A stretch of DNA of 64,000 nt from assembly GCF_003217775.1 (NCBI RefSeq), contig NZ_QJVJ01000002.1, positions 62,001 to 126,000 of the forward strand. Reading direction: 5' to 3'. Both the position numbers and the translations under genes were made by a program. The notes beneath the pieces were generated by a model, which saw only the letters and a list, made by a program, of their open reading frames with translations, was not told the DNA's origin and made no database searches. Positions 45,172-55,207 of the stretch are shown here, one piece after another (position 1 is the first letter of the stretch; each line of letters begins with the position of its first letter). This DNA is from Paenibacillus flagellatus (GTDB taxonomy: Bacteria > Bacillota > Bacilli > Paenibacillales > NBRC-103111).

Positions 45172-47040
45172 ATGCCGGCTCGTACACGTGGCTTCCGTAC
45201 GATTCACGGTCGCTTGTTTTTGCTTTTCTTATCCTGCATGCTCTCGCTGACGCTCGTCGTAAGCGCCGTCTATTACAAGCGGACGACCGACCAGGTGCAG
45301 GGGAAGATCGGCGAGATCGCCCGGAAAAACGTCTCCCAGACGGTCGAGCTGTTCGACCTGCTGCTCGAAGGGTATGACAGCGTTTCCAAAACGCTGATCG
45401 GCAATTTCGACCTGTACCGTCTCATCCGCGACCGGGACAAACACGATTCGGCCGTCAGCATCATCAACGACCGGACGATTACGAATATGCTCGGCAGCGT
45501 ATATTTTTCCCGCAAAGACTTGATCGGCATCCACGTCATGACGTATGCCGGCAAGCAGTACTCGTACGGCAACGCGATGGGCGTCATCGATCCGGCGTAC
45601 GCCGGAACGGACTGGTACCGGCGCATTCGCGAGTCGGACGGCGGGATGGTGTGGCTCGGCGTCCATACGGGCTCGCTCATCGACCAGGCGGAGAAACGGA
45701 CGGTGTTCGCGTTCGGCCGCCAGCTGTTCGAGCTCGACGAGCACCGTCCGATCGGCGTCGTCCTGTTCGAGGCGAACCCGCAGCCGATCGTCTCCGCGCT
45801 CGACAACCTCAGTCTGGGGCCGAACAGCGAGACGTATATCGTCGTCGCGGACGGCCGCATCGTGGCGCCCGCGGCGACGGTTGCCGCCGACGCGCTCCGG
45901 CGGGTTCCGATGCCTCCGGTGCGCGAGCGCGAATCGTACGTCGACCGCAAGCCCGAAGGACTGACGGTCGCCGCGAAGCCGACGGCGGCCGACTGGACCG
46001 TCGTCAGCTTTACGCCGGAGCGGGATTTGAACGTCGAGCTGAACCGGGCGAAGCACTTCCTGCTTATCGTCGTCTCCGCGCTAGTCGTCGCGGCGATCGC
46101 GCTAGCGACGTTCGTCTCCAGGTCGATTTCGTCTCCGCTCAAACGGGTTATCCAGCAGATGCGGCAGGTGGAGCGCGGCAATTTCCGGGGAACGCTCGAC
46201 GTGAAATCGTACGAGGAGATCAACATATTGGCCGCCTCGTTCAACCAGATGGTCGGCCGGATGGACGAATTGATCGAACGGGTGAAGCTGTCGTCGACGA
46301 GCGAGAAGAACGCCCAGCTGCAGGCGCTCCAGTCGCAGGTGAACCCGCACTTTCTGTACAATACGCTGGACATGATTTATTGGATGCTGGACGAGCGCGG
46401 CAACGACAAGCTCGGCGGCGTCGTGCTGTCCTTGTCGCATCTGTTCCGCTACAGCAGCCATTGGGACGACGCGGCCGACGTGACGCTCAAGGAAGAGCTG
46501 GAGCAAATTACCCACTACTTGACGATCATCGGGACGAGGCTGCAAGGAAGGCTGGCGACGGATATCCAAGTCGAGGACCGATGGCTCGAAGCCCGCCTGC
46601 CTAAAATGACGCTGCAGCCGATTATCGAGAACGCCGTCAAGCACGGGCTCGACCCGCTCGATCCGGACCGCACCGGGCGGCTTCGCGTCCGAACGGTGGC
46701 GTCCGGGCGGCAGCTGCATATCGTGATCGAAGACGACGGGGTCGGCATGGAGGAGCGAACGCTCGCTTGCCTGCGGGAAAGCTTGTCGATGGAAACCGAT
46801 TCGAACGGAGAGGCGGCGGGGGCCATCGCGCCTGCGGAATCGGCCGGCGGAGGGCCAAGCGAGGCGAACGCGAAGCGCGGCATCGGCCTGCAAAATTTGC
46901 ACCGCCGGCTCGTGCTCATGTACGGTCCCGAGTTCGGCGTGGCTATCGACAGCAAGCCCGGAGAGGGGACGACGGTCACCGTCGCGATGCCGCTGCCGGC
47001 GCAAGGCGAAGCCGGGGGGAAGGGGGAGAACGGACGATGA
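45172..47040 (+). CDS. YesM-type sensor histidine kinase
   Basis: The 622-residue kinase has membrane helices at about 14-36 and 299-320 around an extracellular sensor domain, then a HAMP segment. The His_kinase motif is QSQVNPHFLYNTLDMIYWML (His about 393). The N-box IIENAVKHGLDP, G1 DDGVGM and G2 GIGLQNLHRRL follow. An acidic/Ala-rich insert lies between G1 and G2. AAGGAGGA precedes the chosen ATG. It should sense a sugar, perhaps through the adjacent binding protein, and phosphorylate the response regulator encoded next, whose start overlaps its stop. Confidence 0.93.
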   Translation: MPARTRGFRTIHGRLFLLFLSCMLSLTLVVSAVYYKRTTDQVQGKIGEIARKNVSQTVELFDLLLEGYDSVSKTLIGNFDLYRLIRDRDKHDSAVSIINDRTITNMLGSVYFSRKDLIGIHVMTYAGKQYSYGNAMGVIDPAYAGTDWYRRIRESDGGMVWLGVHTGSLIDQAEKRTVFAFGRQLFELDEHRPIGVVLFEANPQPIVSALDNLSLGPNSETYIVVADGRIVAPAATVAADALRRVPMPPVRERESYVDRKPEGLTVAAKPTAADWTVVSFTPERDLNVELNRAKHFLLIVVSALVVAAIALATFVSRSISSPLKRVIQQMRQVERGNFRGTLDVKSYEEINILAASFNQMVGRMDELIERVKLSSTSEKNAQLQALQSQVNPHFLYNTLDMIYWMLDERGNDKLGGVVLSLSHLFRYSSHWDDAADVTLKEELEQITHYLTIIGTRLQGRLATDIQVEDRWLEARLPKMTLQPIIENAVKHGLDPLDPDRTGRLRVRTVASGRQLHIVIEDDGVGMEERTLACLRESLSMETDSNGEAAGAIAPAESAGGGPSEANAKRGIGLQNLHRRLVLMYGPEFGVAIDSKPGEGTTVTVAMPLPAQGEAGGKGENGR

Positions 47041-48233
47041 ACGTGTTGATCGTGGACGACGAAAGCGTCATTCGGGAAGGGATCCGCCGGACGATCGAGC
47101 GGCAGTTTCCGTCGTACCGCGTCCATCTGGCCGGGTCGCCGGAGGAAGCGATGCGCGTGCTGCGCTCGAACCGGATCGACATCGTCCTGACCGACATTTT
47201 GATGCCGGGCATGACCGGACTCGAGCTGATGGGCTTGTTCCGCCGGCGTCAGCCGTTCGTGAAATGGATCGTCATCTCGGCCCATTCGGAGTTCAGCTAC
47301 GCGCAGGAAGCCGTTCGGCTCGGGGCGAAGGACTATTTGCTCAAGCCGATCGGCAAGGAGCGGCTCGTCGAGCTGATCGCCTCGCTCGCGGACGAGCGCA
47401 GGCACGAATCGGAGGCGACGTCGGAAGCGCAGCTCATCAAGGCGAACTTGAAATATTTGCGCGAGGCGATTTTGCAGCGGTGGGCGTCGGGGCTCGATAT
47501 CGGCCGGTTCGACATGGAGTCGTTCGCAGGCGGCTACCCGCGCTTCCATCTGGTCCTGGTGCGAATGGAAAGCGACAAGAAGGTGCATCTGGAGCATTTT
47601 ACGATCGAGAACGTCTTGTCGGAGCTGATCGACATGTTCGGCAAAGGGTTCGTCGCCAGCTTCGATTCGATGAGCCTGCTCGGGCTCGTCTCGCTGCACG
47701 AGGGCGTCGCTCTGGAATCGCTGCTCGAGCCGCTGCGCAAACATTTGAAATTTTACTTGAAGGTCCCGTTCCAGGTGCTCCACTCGGGTCCGATCGACGA
47801 CATCCGGACCGTTCCGGCCGAGGTGCAGCGGATGCGGCAAGCCTGCGAGACGCACGTGTACGAACAATACGAGCGCGGCGGAGAGCGTGCGATCGAGACG
47901 GTGCTGCATTACGTCCAGTCGCATTATCACGAGGACGTGTCGCTCGAGAAGGTCGCCTCGCTCGTCTACTTGAACCCGGTCTACTTCAGCCAGCTGTTCA
48001 AGCAGAAAACCGGGCAAGGCTACAAGGAATACGTCATCCACGTGAGGCTCGAGCACGCGAAGCGGCTGCTCCTCAATCCGACGCTCAAGCTGGCCGACAT
48101 CGCCGAGAAGATCGGCTACCAGGACATGCGGCATTTCGCACAGCTGTTCCGCAAAAAATACGGAGCGACCCCCACGGAATACCGCCAGCGCATGGCCAAC
48201 GGCGCGGAGGAGTTAGGGGCGGACTCGCGATAA
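47037..48233 (+). CDS. YesN-type response regulator with AraC DNA-binding domain
   Basis: The 398-residue protein has a receiver domain with acidic pocket DDE (8-10), phospho-acceptor Asp56 in LTDILMPGMTG and Lys in LLKPIG. A middle region of about 150 residues follows. The C-terminal AraC-type helix-turn-helix pair (about 283-385) contains VSLEKVASLVYLNPVYFSQL and LADIAEKIGYQDMRHFAQLF. The ATG overlaps the kinase stop (ATGA). It is expected to activate the preceding transporter operon. Confidence 0.94.
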   Translation: MNVLIVDDESVIREGIRRTIERQFPSYRVHLAGSPEEAMRVLRSNRIDIVLTDILMPGMTGLELMGLFRRRQPFVKWIVISAHSEFSYAQEAVRLGAKDYLLKPIGKERLVELIASLADERRHESEATSEAQLIKANLKYLREAILQRWASGLDIGRFDMESFAGGYPRFHLVLVRMESDKKVHLEHFTIENVLSELIDMFGKGFVASFDSMSLLGLVSLHEGVALESLLEPLRKHLKFYLKVPFQVLHSGPIDDIRTVPAEVQRMRQACETHVYEQYERGGERAIETVLHYVQSHYHEDVSLEKVASLVYLNPVYFSQLFKQKTGQGYKEYVIHVRLEHAKRLLLNPTLKLADIAEKIGYQDMRHFAQLFRKKYGATPTEYRQRMANGAEELGADSR

Positions 48234-48245
48234 CTACGATTCACG

Positions 48246-48269
48246 GTCGCCGGCGACGGCGGCTTTTTT
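48246..48269 (+). terminator. Intrinsic terminator after the two-component genes
   Basis: GTCGCCG and CGGCGGC (one wobble) pair around a four-base loop and are followed by six T. Confidence 0.7.
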
Positions 48270-48473
48270 CATTGGCTTATTTGGGGTATTCGGAATGCAG
48301 CAACGCCAGAATAGCCGGAATGCAAACGAAATGATGAGATGCCAGGAGAGTAAAATGTGGTAAAATAAGGGTTACACAACATGGCGAACCGTCCGCATGG
48401 AATTGTCGATCGGAATGTTGGGGACCGTTCGATCGGTCAGCAACGCAAAATGGAGAAGGATAAGGGGAAATCC

Positions 48474-50084
48474 ATGATGAAGCTGCATTACAGTATGGCC
48501 CATGAGCCGCTGCTGGAATTATCCACACGGGATGCGTTGATTGCCAATATGAAGAAGGCCGGAATCGAGAAAATTTGGATTGCCGCGTTTTACTCCGGCG
48601 ACATGGTCGATCTCGAAGAGCTCAAGCAGGCGAAGGCGTATGCGGAGCAAAACGGACTTGAAGTCGGTGCGCTGACGATCCCGATCGGGCACCCGGGCAA
48701 TTCGCTTAACCCGGAAGACCCCGATTCAAAGCTGCAAATCCCCAAGCATTGGCATTACCGGATCAATAAAAAAGGGGAGACCGCCTATTACTGCGGGGCG
48801 ATCGATGCGTGTCTGATCGAGGACAACGGGAAAGCGGCCATGCTGCTTCGCGATGCCGGCTTTACGGAAGTGTTTCTCGACGACGATCTCCGCGTCGGCA
48901 ATTTAAACGGGAATATTGAGGGCTGCTATTGCGACGCATGCGTGGCGGAATTCAATGCGATTTATCGCCGTCAAGAGACGAGGGAAACCTTGAGTGTGCA
49001 AATGGCCGACAGACGGGACCCGGCCTTAATGAAGGATTGGGTTGCCTTTCAATGCGACAAAGTTACGGCGGTTATGAAGGCGACGGATATCGAGGGCGTG
49101 CAGCCCGGGATCATGGTCATGCATTTTGGCGACGAACGGCACGGAATCGATATTCCCGCTATTCGGGAACAAATACCGAACACGCTGTTCCGGGTCGGGG
49201 AGCATCAATTCAATGATCGGAAATTCGCCAATCCGTACGCAAAAGGCGAAGAAATGCTCGGCATCGCGTACCACCTGAACTTTATCGACAAGCCATTCGC
49301 TTATAGCGAAACGACGGTTTTTCCTCCCCGGTCTTTAAAGGAGCATCATTTGGTTTATAAGGCGAAGCTGGCGATTGCAGCCGGGCTTGAAAATATCCTC
49401 TTCATGAGCGGTACATGGGCGATGGATGACAGCTATTGGGAAGCGATTGCAGCTGCGCTTCCGGTACTGCGAGCGTTTGATAAAGACTGCGCGGACGGGG
49501 AAAGGACCTATCCGGTTCACCTCGCTTACGGGACGCACGGCGCTTATGCAGAGCCCATTATCCCGACCAGTTTGCCGGTGCTGGCGGGCTTGCCGGTCAA
49601 ACCCTTGCGGGCAGACCAGTGCGATGATGACGGGGAGTTGCTCTTGTTTTTCGGCGATTATGAATTAACGCGGGAATGGCAAGCGAAGCTGCCTCACTAT
49701 AAGCAAGTCATGTTTGACCAAAAGGCCGCGTTGAAAAATAAAGCGGCCATCGAAGCGTTAAAGGCTACGGCTTCCAATCTTGTTTGCTGGGATCATGAAG
49801 CGACGTCAAGGCCCGACGCTGCGGAAGTATCGCTGCTTCAAGCGTGGATCGCTCAAGAAGCGCGGGAGTTCCCGCACATCGTTGAGGGAGACCATATCGG
49901 GTTGGTATGGCTGAAGAATAGCGGGAAGGTCATTTTATATAATCTGTTAGAAACCGAAAATCAGGGCGCAGTCGAAATGTCGGGCCGCAAGCATCCCGTT
50001 CGCTTGAAGCCGCTGTCCTTTGCGGTTCTGAGCAGAGCGGGCTCTCTGGCGGAATACGATACGGAAATCGAGCTTTACAAATGA
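48474..50084 (+). CDS. Putative TIM-barrel glycosidase-like protein, low-GC
   Basis: The 536-residue cytoplasmic protein contains FLDDDLRVGNLNGNIEGCYC then DACVAEFN, a Cys-rich motif that I associate with uncharacterised glycosidase-like TIM barrels. An acidic cluster in FLDDDLR could be catalytic. AAGGGGAAA precedes tandem ATG codons; the first is used. Codons are much more A/T-rich than neighbouring genes (many AAA, ATT, GAA), which suggests acquisition from a lower-GC relative. It stands after the third sugar system but not in its operon. No enzyme activity can be assigned with confidence. Confidence 0.65.
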   Translation: MMKLHYSMAHEPLLELSTRDALIANMKKAGIEKIWIAAFYSGDMVDLEELKQAKAYAEQNGLEVGALTIPIGHPGNSLNPEDPDSKLQIPKHWHYRINKKGETAYYCGAIDACLIEDNGKAAMLLRDAGFTEVFLDDDLRVGNLNGNIEGCYCDACVAEFNAIYRRQETRETLSVQMADRRDPALMKDWVAFQCDKVTAVMKATDIEGVQPGIMVMHFGDERHGIDIPAIREQIPNTLFRVGEHQFNDRKFANPYAKGEEMLGIAYHLNFIDKPFAYSETTVFPPRSLKEHHLVYKAKLAIAAGLENILFMSGTWAMDDSYWEAIAAALPVLRAFDKDCADGERTYPVHLAYGTHGAYAEPIIPTSLPVLAGLPVKPLRADQCDDDGELLLFFGDYELTREWQAKLPHYKQVMFDQKAALKNKAAIEALKATASNLVCWDHEATSRPDAAEVSLLQAWIAQEAREFPHIVEGDHIGLVWLKNSGKVILYNLLETENQGAVEMSGRKHPVRLKPLSFAVLSRAGSLAEYDTEIELYK

Positions 50085-50124
50085 TTGGAGGTGGAGAGTG
50101 CGATGAGAGGAGTGGACTGCATAC

Positions 50125-50412
50125 GTGGAACAGCCGGAGAAAGTCTACAACACTTCAGTGGAAGCGACGCTGGAGGTCATCGGCGGGAAGCGGAAGCCCG
50201 TCATACTGTACCTCACCTTCGGCCCGAAGCGCAACGGAGAGCTCCGCAGCCTCATTCCCGACGTCTCGCAGAAGGGGCTGACGCAGCAGTTAAGGGAGCT
50301 TGAGGATGAAGGCGTCATTCGGCGCACGGTCTATAACGAGATGCCGCCGCGGGTCGAGTATGATCTGACGGAGTATGGGTGGAGTCTCAAGGAGATTTTG
50401 CACGCGATGTGA
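50125..50412 (+). CDS. HxlR-family transcriptional regulator, short at C-terminus
   Basis: The 95-residue protein has the HxlR winged helix: [20 protein letters not shown], then [20 protein letters not shown] and [20 protein letters not shown]. It starts at GTG with GAGAGGAG upstream at a long spacing. Family members usually continue 10-20 residues past SL--IL-AM; here a stop follows at once. In the adjacent frame [12 protein letters not shown] continues the pattern, so a one-base shift may have cut the tail. It probably regulates a nearby redox gene, such as the SDR downstream. Confidence 0.75.
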   Translation: MEQPEKVYNTSVEATLEVIGGKRKPVILYLTFGPKRNGELRSLIPDVSQKGLTQQLRELEDEGVIRRTVYNEMPPRVEYDLTEYGWSLKEILHAM

Positions 50413-50643
50413 AGAAGGGGGGACAGACATATCGAGCGAAAATATAAAGACGAGGCCGTCGCCCGCAATCCCGTCCGTTGACGGTCAGGGCGGACGCGCG
50501 CTTGAGGCCGAGGCAGGCGTTCGATTCGTTTCGGGAGCCGCACGCGCCCGATTCACGACGCATTGCCGCGTCACTCCGGCGGACGTTTCGGAATAAGGTA
50601 GGGGGTAGGCATCAACCCAAACGAAACGACACGGAGGATCCCC

Positions 50644-51549
50644 ATGAATCGTTATCCGATGTATCCGTATTACGGCTCCATGACGAAATGCGAGGAGCAG
50701 CCGATCGCCTTCCCGCCCCAGCACCAGCCCCGGCAGCCCGGGCTCGAATACGAGATGGTGCCGCGACCGATATTCGACAATCCGGCGTATGTCGGCAGCG
50801 GCAAGCTGAACGGCAAAGCGGCGCTCGTCACCGGCGGCGACAGCGGCATCGGACGCGCGACGGCGATCGCATTCGCCAAGGAAGGCGCGGACGTGGCCAT
50901 CGCCTACTTCGATGAACGGCCCGACGCCGACGAGACGCGGGCGCATATCGAGCGGCTCGGCCGCCGGTGCCTGACGCTGCAAGCCGATCTCCGGTCGAAG
51001 GCGGCTTGTGCCGCCGTCGTGGAGCAGACGGTGCAAGCGTTCGGCCGGCTCGACGTGCTCGTCAACAACATCGCCGTTCAATTCCCGCAGGCGAGGCTGA
51101 CGGACATTTCCGAGGAGCAGCTGGAGCAGACGTTCCGGACGAACATCTTTTCGTTTTTTTTCGTCACGCAGGCGGCTCTCCCGTATTTGAAGCCCGGCGC
51201 CTCGATCGTCAACACCGCTTCGATTACGGCGTACCGCGGCGAGAAAATGCTGCTCGACTACTCGTCCACGAAAGGAGCCGTCGTCTCGTTCACCCGCTCG
51301 CTCGCGATGTCGCTCGTCGACCAAGGCATTCGCGTGAACGCCGTGGCGCCCGGTCCGATCTGGACGCCGCTCATCCCGTCGACCTTCCCCGCCGAACGCG
51401 TCGCGACGTTCGGTACGGACACGCCGATGAAGCGGGCGGGCCAGCCGTTCGAGCTTGCTCCGACGTACGTGTACTTGGCGAGCGACGACTCGCGGTACGT
51501 GACGGGCGAGACGCTTCACGTCAACGGCGGCGATTTCATTGCGTCGTGA
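50644..51549 (+). CDS. SDR-family oxidoreductase, general-stress-protein-39 type
   Basis: The 301-residue protein has an N-terminal extension of about 45 residues (PPQHQPRQPGLEYEMVPRP), then the cofactor site TGGDSGIG, NNIA and the active site YSSTKG, ending YVTGETLHVNGGDFIAS. This layout is that of YdaD/YhdF/YhxD-like proteins of Bacillus, where they belong to stress or sporulation regulons. The ATG follows GGAGGATCCC. Substrate unknown. Confidence 0.85.
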   Translation: MNRYPMYPYYGSMTKCEEQPIAFPPQHQPRQPGLEYEMVPRPIFDNPAYVGSGKLNGKAALVTGGDSGIGRATAIAFAKEGADVAIAYFDERPDADETRAHIERLGRRCLTLQADLRSKAACAAVVEQTVQAFGRLDVLVNNIAVQFPQARLTDISEEQLEQTFRTNIFSFFFVTQAALPYLKPGASIVNTASITAYRGEKMLLDYSSTKGAVVSFTRSLAMSLVDQGIRVNAVAPGPIWTPLIPSTFPAERVATFGTDTPMKRAGQPFELAPTYVYLASDDSRYVTGETLHVNGGDFIAS

Positions 51550-51666
51550 CGCGGGAAGCCCCCGTACAGCGGCGGAAATCGGCGCCCTAATCGAGCGGAC
51601 GGCATCACCTTCGTCCTTTCGTCTTCATATCATAGCGCAGAAACTTTGCCGATTGGAGATGATGGG

Positions 51667-52476
51667 ATGGCGCGACCGACAACAAGCGCGTCGAAGAGCG
51701 GGCCCGCGATCGACGTCCTCATACCGGCGATCGAGAAAGATCTGGGCACGCTTCCGTTCGTCATTGACGGAATCCGCAAGCATGTCCGGCACCCGATCGG
51801 CCAAATCGCGATCGTCGCTCCGGACAGCGCCAAAATCAAAGCGCTGTGCCGCCGCAAAGGGTGCACATTCGTCCACGAACGGTCGGTGCTGCCGCTGACG
51901 AAACGATCGATCAACTATCGCTCGAGCAAGTGGGAGCGTTCGGGGTGGATGCTGCAGCAGCTGCTCAAGCTGAGCGGCGACAAGGTAAGCACCCGGAAGC
52001 ATTATTTGGTCGTCGACGCGGACACGGTGTTCATACGGCCGCACCGGTTTTCGATCGGCGGGAAGACGGTGTTTTACTGCCGGGACTGGAGCCAGCCCGA
52101 ATATTTCAAAACGTACAAAAGACTGCTCGGCCAAAAAGCGGCCGCCCCGCGTTCGTTCGTCACGCATTATATGCTGTTCGACAAATCGAAGCTGCGCCGG
52201 TTGAAAAAGACGATCGAAGCGAGGCACGGCAAGCGCTGGTACAAGGCGATCTTGGGCAGCATCGACAGGAAGAGGAACTTCGCGTTCTCGGAATACGAGA
52301 CGTACGGCAATTTCCTCTATTCCAACTACCCCGGCAGCATCGTGATGAAAAGCTGCCTGAACAAAGGCATGTCGACGAGCTTCTCCCGGCTGTCCGCCCC
52401 GAAGCTGAAAAAGCTGGCGAAATCGTACCGGTCGCTCTCGTTCCACAAACGGAGCGTGTATGCCAGAAGGGCGTAG
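51667..52476 (+). CDS. DUF6492-type glycosyltransferase-like protein
   Basis: The 269-residue protein has IDVLIPAIEKDLGTLPFVID near the start and a DxD-type motif in HYLVVDADTVFIRPH, typical of GT-A fold sugar transferases. RSWSQPEY-like and SFVTHYMLFDKSKL segments fit DUF6492 as I remember it. The ATG at 51667 is chosen because GGAG lies eight bases upstream; a TTG seven codons earlier is possible. No signal peptide. It stands alone before a strong bidirectional hairpin; the acceptor is unknown. Confidence 0.75.
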   Translation: MARPTTSASKSGPAIDVLIPAIEKDLGTLPFVIDGIRKHVRHPIGQIAIVAPDSAKIKALCRRKGCTFVHERSVLPLTKRSINYRSSKWERSGWMLQQLLKLSGDKVSTRKHYLVVDADTVFIRPHRFSIGGKTVFYCRDWSQPEYFKTYKRLLGQKAAAPRSFVTHYMLFDKSKLRRLKKTIEARHGKRWYKAILGSIDRKRNFAFSEYETYGNFLYSNYPGSIVMKSCLNKGMSTSFSRLSAPKLKKLAKSYRSLSFHKRSVYARRA

Positions 52477-52498
52477 CCGGCAGCCTAGGCAAACGTGA

Positions 52499-52530
52499 AC
52501 GAACCCCCGGGGACGGCCCCGGGGGTTCGT
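52499..52530. terminator. Strong hairpin between convergent genes
   Basis: ACGAACCCCCGGGG and CCCCGGGGGTTCGT form a perfect 14-bp stem with a four-base loop. T-runs are weak, but it sits between the glycosyltransferase and ilvD, which converge. Confidence 0.75.
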
Positions 52531-52549
52531 GCGTTGCGGCGCGCGCCGC

Positions 52550-54244
52550 TCAATCCGTGTTCATGTCGGTAACCGCGCCCGTCGAAGCGGACGATACGAG
52601 CTTCGCGTATTTGTACAGGACGCCGGACGACGCCTTGAGCGGAGGGCGGACCCATTCGCTTCGCCGCCGCTGCAGCTCCTCGTCCGGGACGTCGAAGGAG
52701 ATCGATTGCGTCTCGCTGTCGATCGTCACCGTATCGCCCTCGCGCAGCAGCGCGATCGGGCCGCCGACCTGCGCCTCCGGGGCGATGTGGCCGACGACGA
52801 AGCCGTGCGAGCCGCCGGAGAAGCGGCCGTCGGTGAGCAGCGCGACTTCGCCGCCGAGCCCTTTGCCGACGATCATGGCGGTGACGGAGAGCATCTCCGG
52901 CATGCCCGGCCCGCCCTTCGGTCCGCAATACCGGATGACGAGAACGTCGCCCTTGCGGATGTCGCCGTTCATGATCGCGCGGGTCGCTTCCTCCTCGCCG
53001 TCGTAGACGCGGGCCGGCCCGGAGAAGCGCAGCTTGCGCAATCCGGACATTTTCGCCACCGCGCCTTCCGGAGCGAGATTGCCTTTCAGCACGACAAGCG
53101 GCCCGTCCGGCTTCAAAGGCTCCTCGAACGGCCGGATGATCGTCTGGCCGTCCGCCAGCGGGGCGGCCTCGGCCAAGTTTTCGGCCAACGTTCGGCCGGT
53201 TACGGTCATGCAGTCGCCGTGCAGCAGTCCGCGTTCGAGCAGCAGCTTCATGACGCCCGGCACACCGCCGACATCGTTCAAATCCTGCATCGCGTACCGG
53301 CCGCTCGGCTTCAGGTCGGCCAAATGCGGCACCCGGCGGCGAATCCGCTCGAAATCGTCGAGCGTCAAATCGACGCCGGCGGAGTGGGCGATCGCCAGCA
53401 GGTGCAGGAAGGCGTTCGTCGAGCCGCCGAGCGCCATGACGACGACAATCGCGTTCTCGAACGCCGGCTTCGTCATGATGTCGCGCGGTCGGACGTTACG
53501 CGCCAGCAGCTCCATGACCGCGCGGCCGGCCGACGCGCATTCGTCCGCTTTGTCCGGCGCGATCGCCGGTGCGGACGAGGAGCCGGGCAGCGACATGCCG
53601 AGCGCCTCCGCCGCCGCCGCCATCGTATTGGCGGTATACATCCCGCCGCACGCTCCGGCGCCCGGACAAGCGTTGCATTCGACCTGGTGCAGCTGCGCTT
53701 CGTCGATGCGTCCTTCCTGGTATTGACCGACCGCCTCGAACGCGGACACGATGTCGATGCTTTTGCCGTCGAGCTTGCCCGGTTGAATCGTGCCCCCGTA
53801 TACGTAGACGGACGGAATATTCATGCGGGCGATCGCCATGAGGCACGCCGGCGTGTTTTTGTCGCACCCTCCGATGGCGACGAGGCCGTCAAACCGTTCC
53901 GCGTTCGCCGTCGTCTCGATCGAATCGGCGATCACCTCCCGGCTCGGCAGCGAGAACAGCATCCCTTCGTGGCCCATCGAGATGCCGTCGGAAACGGTAA
54001 TCGTGTTGAAAATAAGCGGGGCGCCTCCGGCCTCCCCGACGCCTTGCTTCGCCCGCCGCGCGAGCCCGTCGATGTGCATGTTGCACGGCGTTACCTCGGC
54101 CCACGTGCTGGCGATCCCGATCATCGGCTTGCGGAAGTCGTCGTCCCGAAAGCCGACGGCCCGAAGCATCGCGCGGTTCGGGGCGCGGTTCGCCCCTTCG
54201 CTGATGACGTGACTGCGAATGCGTAAATCCGGTTTGTCGCTCAT
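52550..54244 (-). CDS. ilvD: Dihydroxy-acid dehydratase (IlvD/Edd family)
   Basis: The 564-residue protein has the dehydratase signatures: TPCNMHID with Cys54, [13 protein letters not shown] with Cys127 and [16 protein letters not shown] with Cys199, which bind the iron-sulfur cluster. The remaining motifs ([34 protein letters not shown]) match IlvD, which makes the keto acids of branched-chain amino acids. AAGGAG precedes the ATG. It follows a GntR/FCD regulator gene by 15 bases, unlike a normal ilv operon, so a sugar-acid dehydratase role is also possible. Confidence 0.88.
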   Translation of the reverse strand: MSDKPDLRIRSHVISEGANRAPNRAMLRAVGFRDDDFRKPMIGIASTWAEVTPCNMHIDGLARRAKQGVGEAGGAPLIFNTITVSDGISMGHEGMLFSLPSREVIADSIETTANAERFDGLVAIGGCDKNTPACLMAIARMNIPSVYVYGGTIQPGKLDGKSIDIVSAFEAVGQYQEGRIDEAQLHQVECNACPGAGACGGMYTANTMAAAAEALGMSLPGSSSAPAIAPDKADECASAGRAVMELLARNVRPRDIMTKPAFENAIVVVMALGGSTNAFLHLLAIAHSAGVDLTLDDFERIRRRVPHLADLKPSGRYAMQDLNDVGGVPGVMKLLLERGLLHGDCMTVTGRTLAENLAEAAPLADGQTIIRPFEEPLKPDGPLVVLKGNLAPEGAVAKMSGLRKLRFSGPARVYDGEEEATRAIMNGDIRKGDVLVIRYCGPKGGPGMPEMLSVTAMIVGKGLGGEVALLTDGRFSGGSHGFVVGHIAPEAQVGGPIALLREGDTVTIDSETQSISFDVPDEELQRRRSEWVRPPLKASSGVLYKYAKLVSSASTGAVTDMNTD

Positions 54245-54259
54245 AAGTATCGCTCCTTC

Positions 54260-54925
54260 TCAAATGATCGCGTGCAGCTCGCGCATCGGCCGCAGCAAGT
54301 TTTGCTTCATCATGGCGGCGGCGGCTTCGGCATCCCGCTTCTCCAAGGCGTCGACGATGGCGGCATGCTCGACGACGGAGGCATGGTTCGCCGTCACCGG
54401 CTGCTTCAAAAACACGTACTTGAACCGGCGGATATGAATCTGTAGCGACGAGCTGAAGGCGGCGACGTACGGATTATCCGACGCCTCGACGATCAAGTTG
54501 TGAAAATGCTCGTCCGCCTCCATCGCTTGATACGGCTGTCCGTTCTCGATCGCTTCCCGGAACTGTGCGTTCAGCTCCCGCAGCTGCTCCAGCTGGGCGG
54601 GCACAATGAGCGGCGCCGCCGATTCGGCGGCGAGGGCGTGAAGCGCCGCGAGCGTCGGGTACAGCTGCAAAATATCGTCCTTGCGGATCGTCGTCACGCG
54701 CGTATCCTTGCCCGGATGCATCTCGACGAGTCCTTGGATTTCGAGCAGCTGGAGCGCCTCCCGAACGGGCGTCCGGCTGACGCCGAGCGCTTCCGCCAAC
54801 TCGGCGTCGACCAGCTTCTCGCCGGGCTGAAGCGTGCCGTCGGTGATCCATCTTTGGATTTGCGACAGCGCCCGTTCCTTGGCGGACAGTCGCGCCGGAG
54901 CGGAGTAGTTGCTCGGGATCGGCAT
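54260..54925 (-). CDS. GntR/FCD-family transcriptional regulator
   Basis: The 221-residue protein has an N-terminal winged helix (ELAEALGVSRTPVREALQLL) and a C-terminal FCD ligand domain with metal-binding His residues in DEHFHNLI and VVEHAAIVDAL. The ATG at 54925 has AAGGAGGT upstream; longer in-frame starts lack it. It lies just upstream of ilvD on the same strand and probably controls it. A palindrome at 54953-54972 is the likely operator. Confidence 0.9.
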   Translation of the reverse strand: MPIPSNYSAPARLSAKERALSQIQRWITDGTLQPGEKLVDAELAEALGVSRTPVREALQLLEIQGLVEMHPGKDTRVTTIRKDDILQLYPTLAALHALAAESAAPLIVPAQLEQLRELNAQFREAIENGQPYQAMEADEHFHNLIVEASDNPYVAAFSSSLQIHIRRFKYVFLKQPVTANHASVVEHAAIVDALEKRDAEAAAAMMKQNLLRPMRELHAII

Positions 54926-54952
54926 ACGTTCGACCTCCTTGTCGTTGTTCTT

Positions 54953-54972
54953 GTATGCAATATATCGCATAC
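54953..54972. promoter_or_regulatory. Candidate GntR operator upstream of the gntR-ilvD unit
   Basis: GTATGC-N8-GCATAC lies 28 bases before the regulator start. It could mediate autoregulation of the gntR-ilvD unit. Confidence 0.45.
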
Positions 54973-55059
54973 GTATATCGAATTCAAGCCCTGCGAACAA
55001 AAAAATCCGCGATTCGGACGAAATGTCCGGTATCGCGGATCGCAAAAGCGGGAGCGCCA

Positions 55060-55200
55060 GGCGGCAGGCAGCGGGTGACAAGCAGTGGGCGATAAGCAGC
55101 AGGAGATAAGCAGCAGGAGATAAGCGGCGGGCGGCAGGCAGTAACCGGCTGCGGTAAGCAGCGGCCGATAGCGGGAAGCGGCAGCGGCTGACGGCAGGCG
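55060..55200. repeat. Degenerate 14-bp purine-rich tandem repeat
   Basis: GATAAGCAGCAGGA-like units repeat through the gap between the regulator and the dioxygenase gene, clearest at about 55090-55130. No gene is supported here. Confidence 0.6.
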
Positions 55201-55207
55201 TCCCGGT

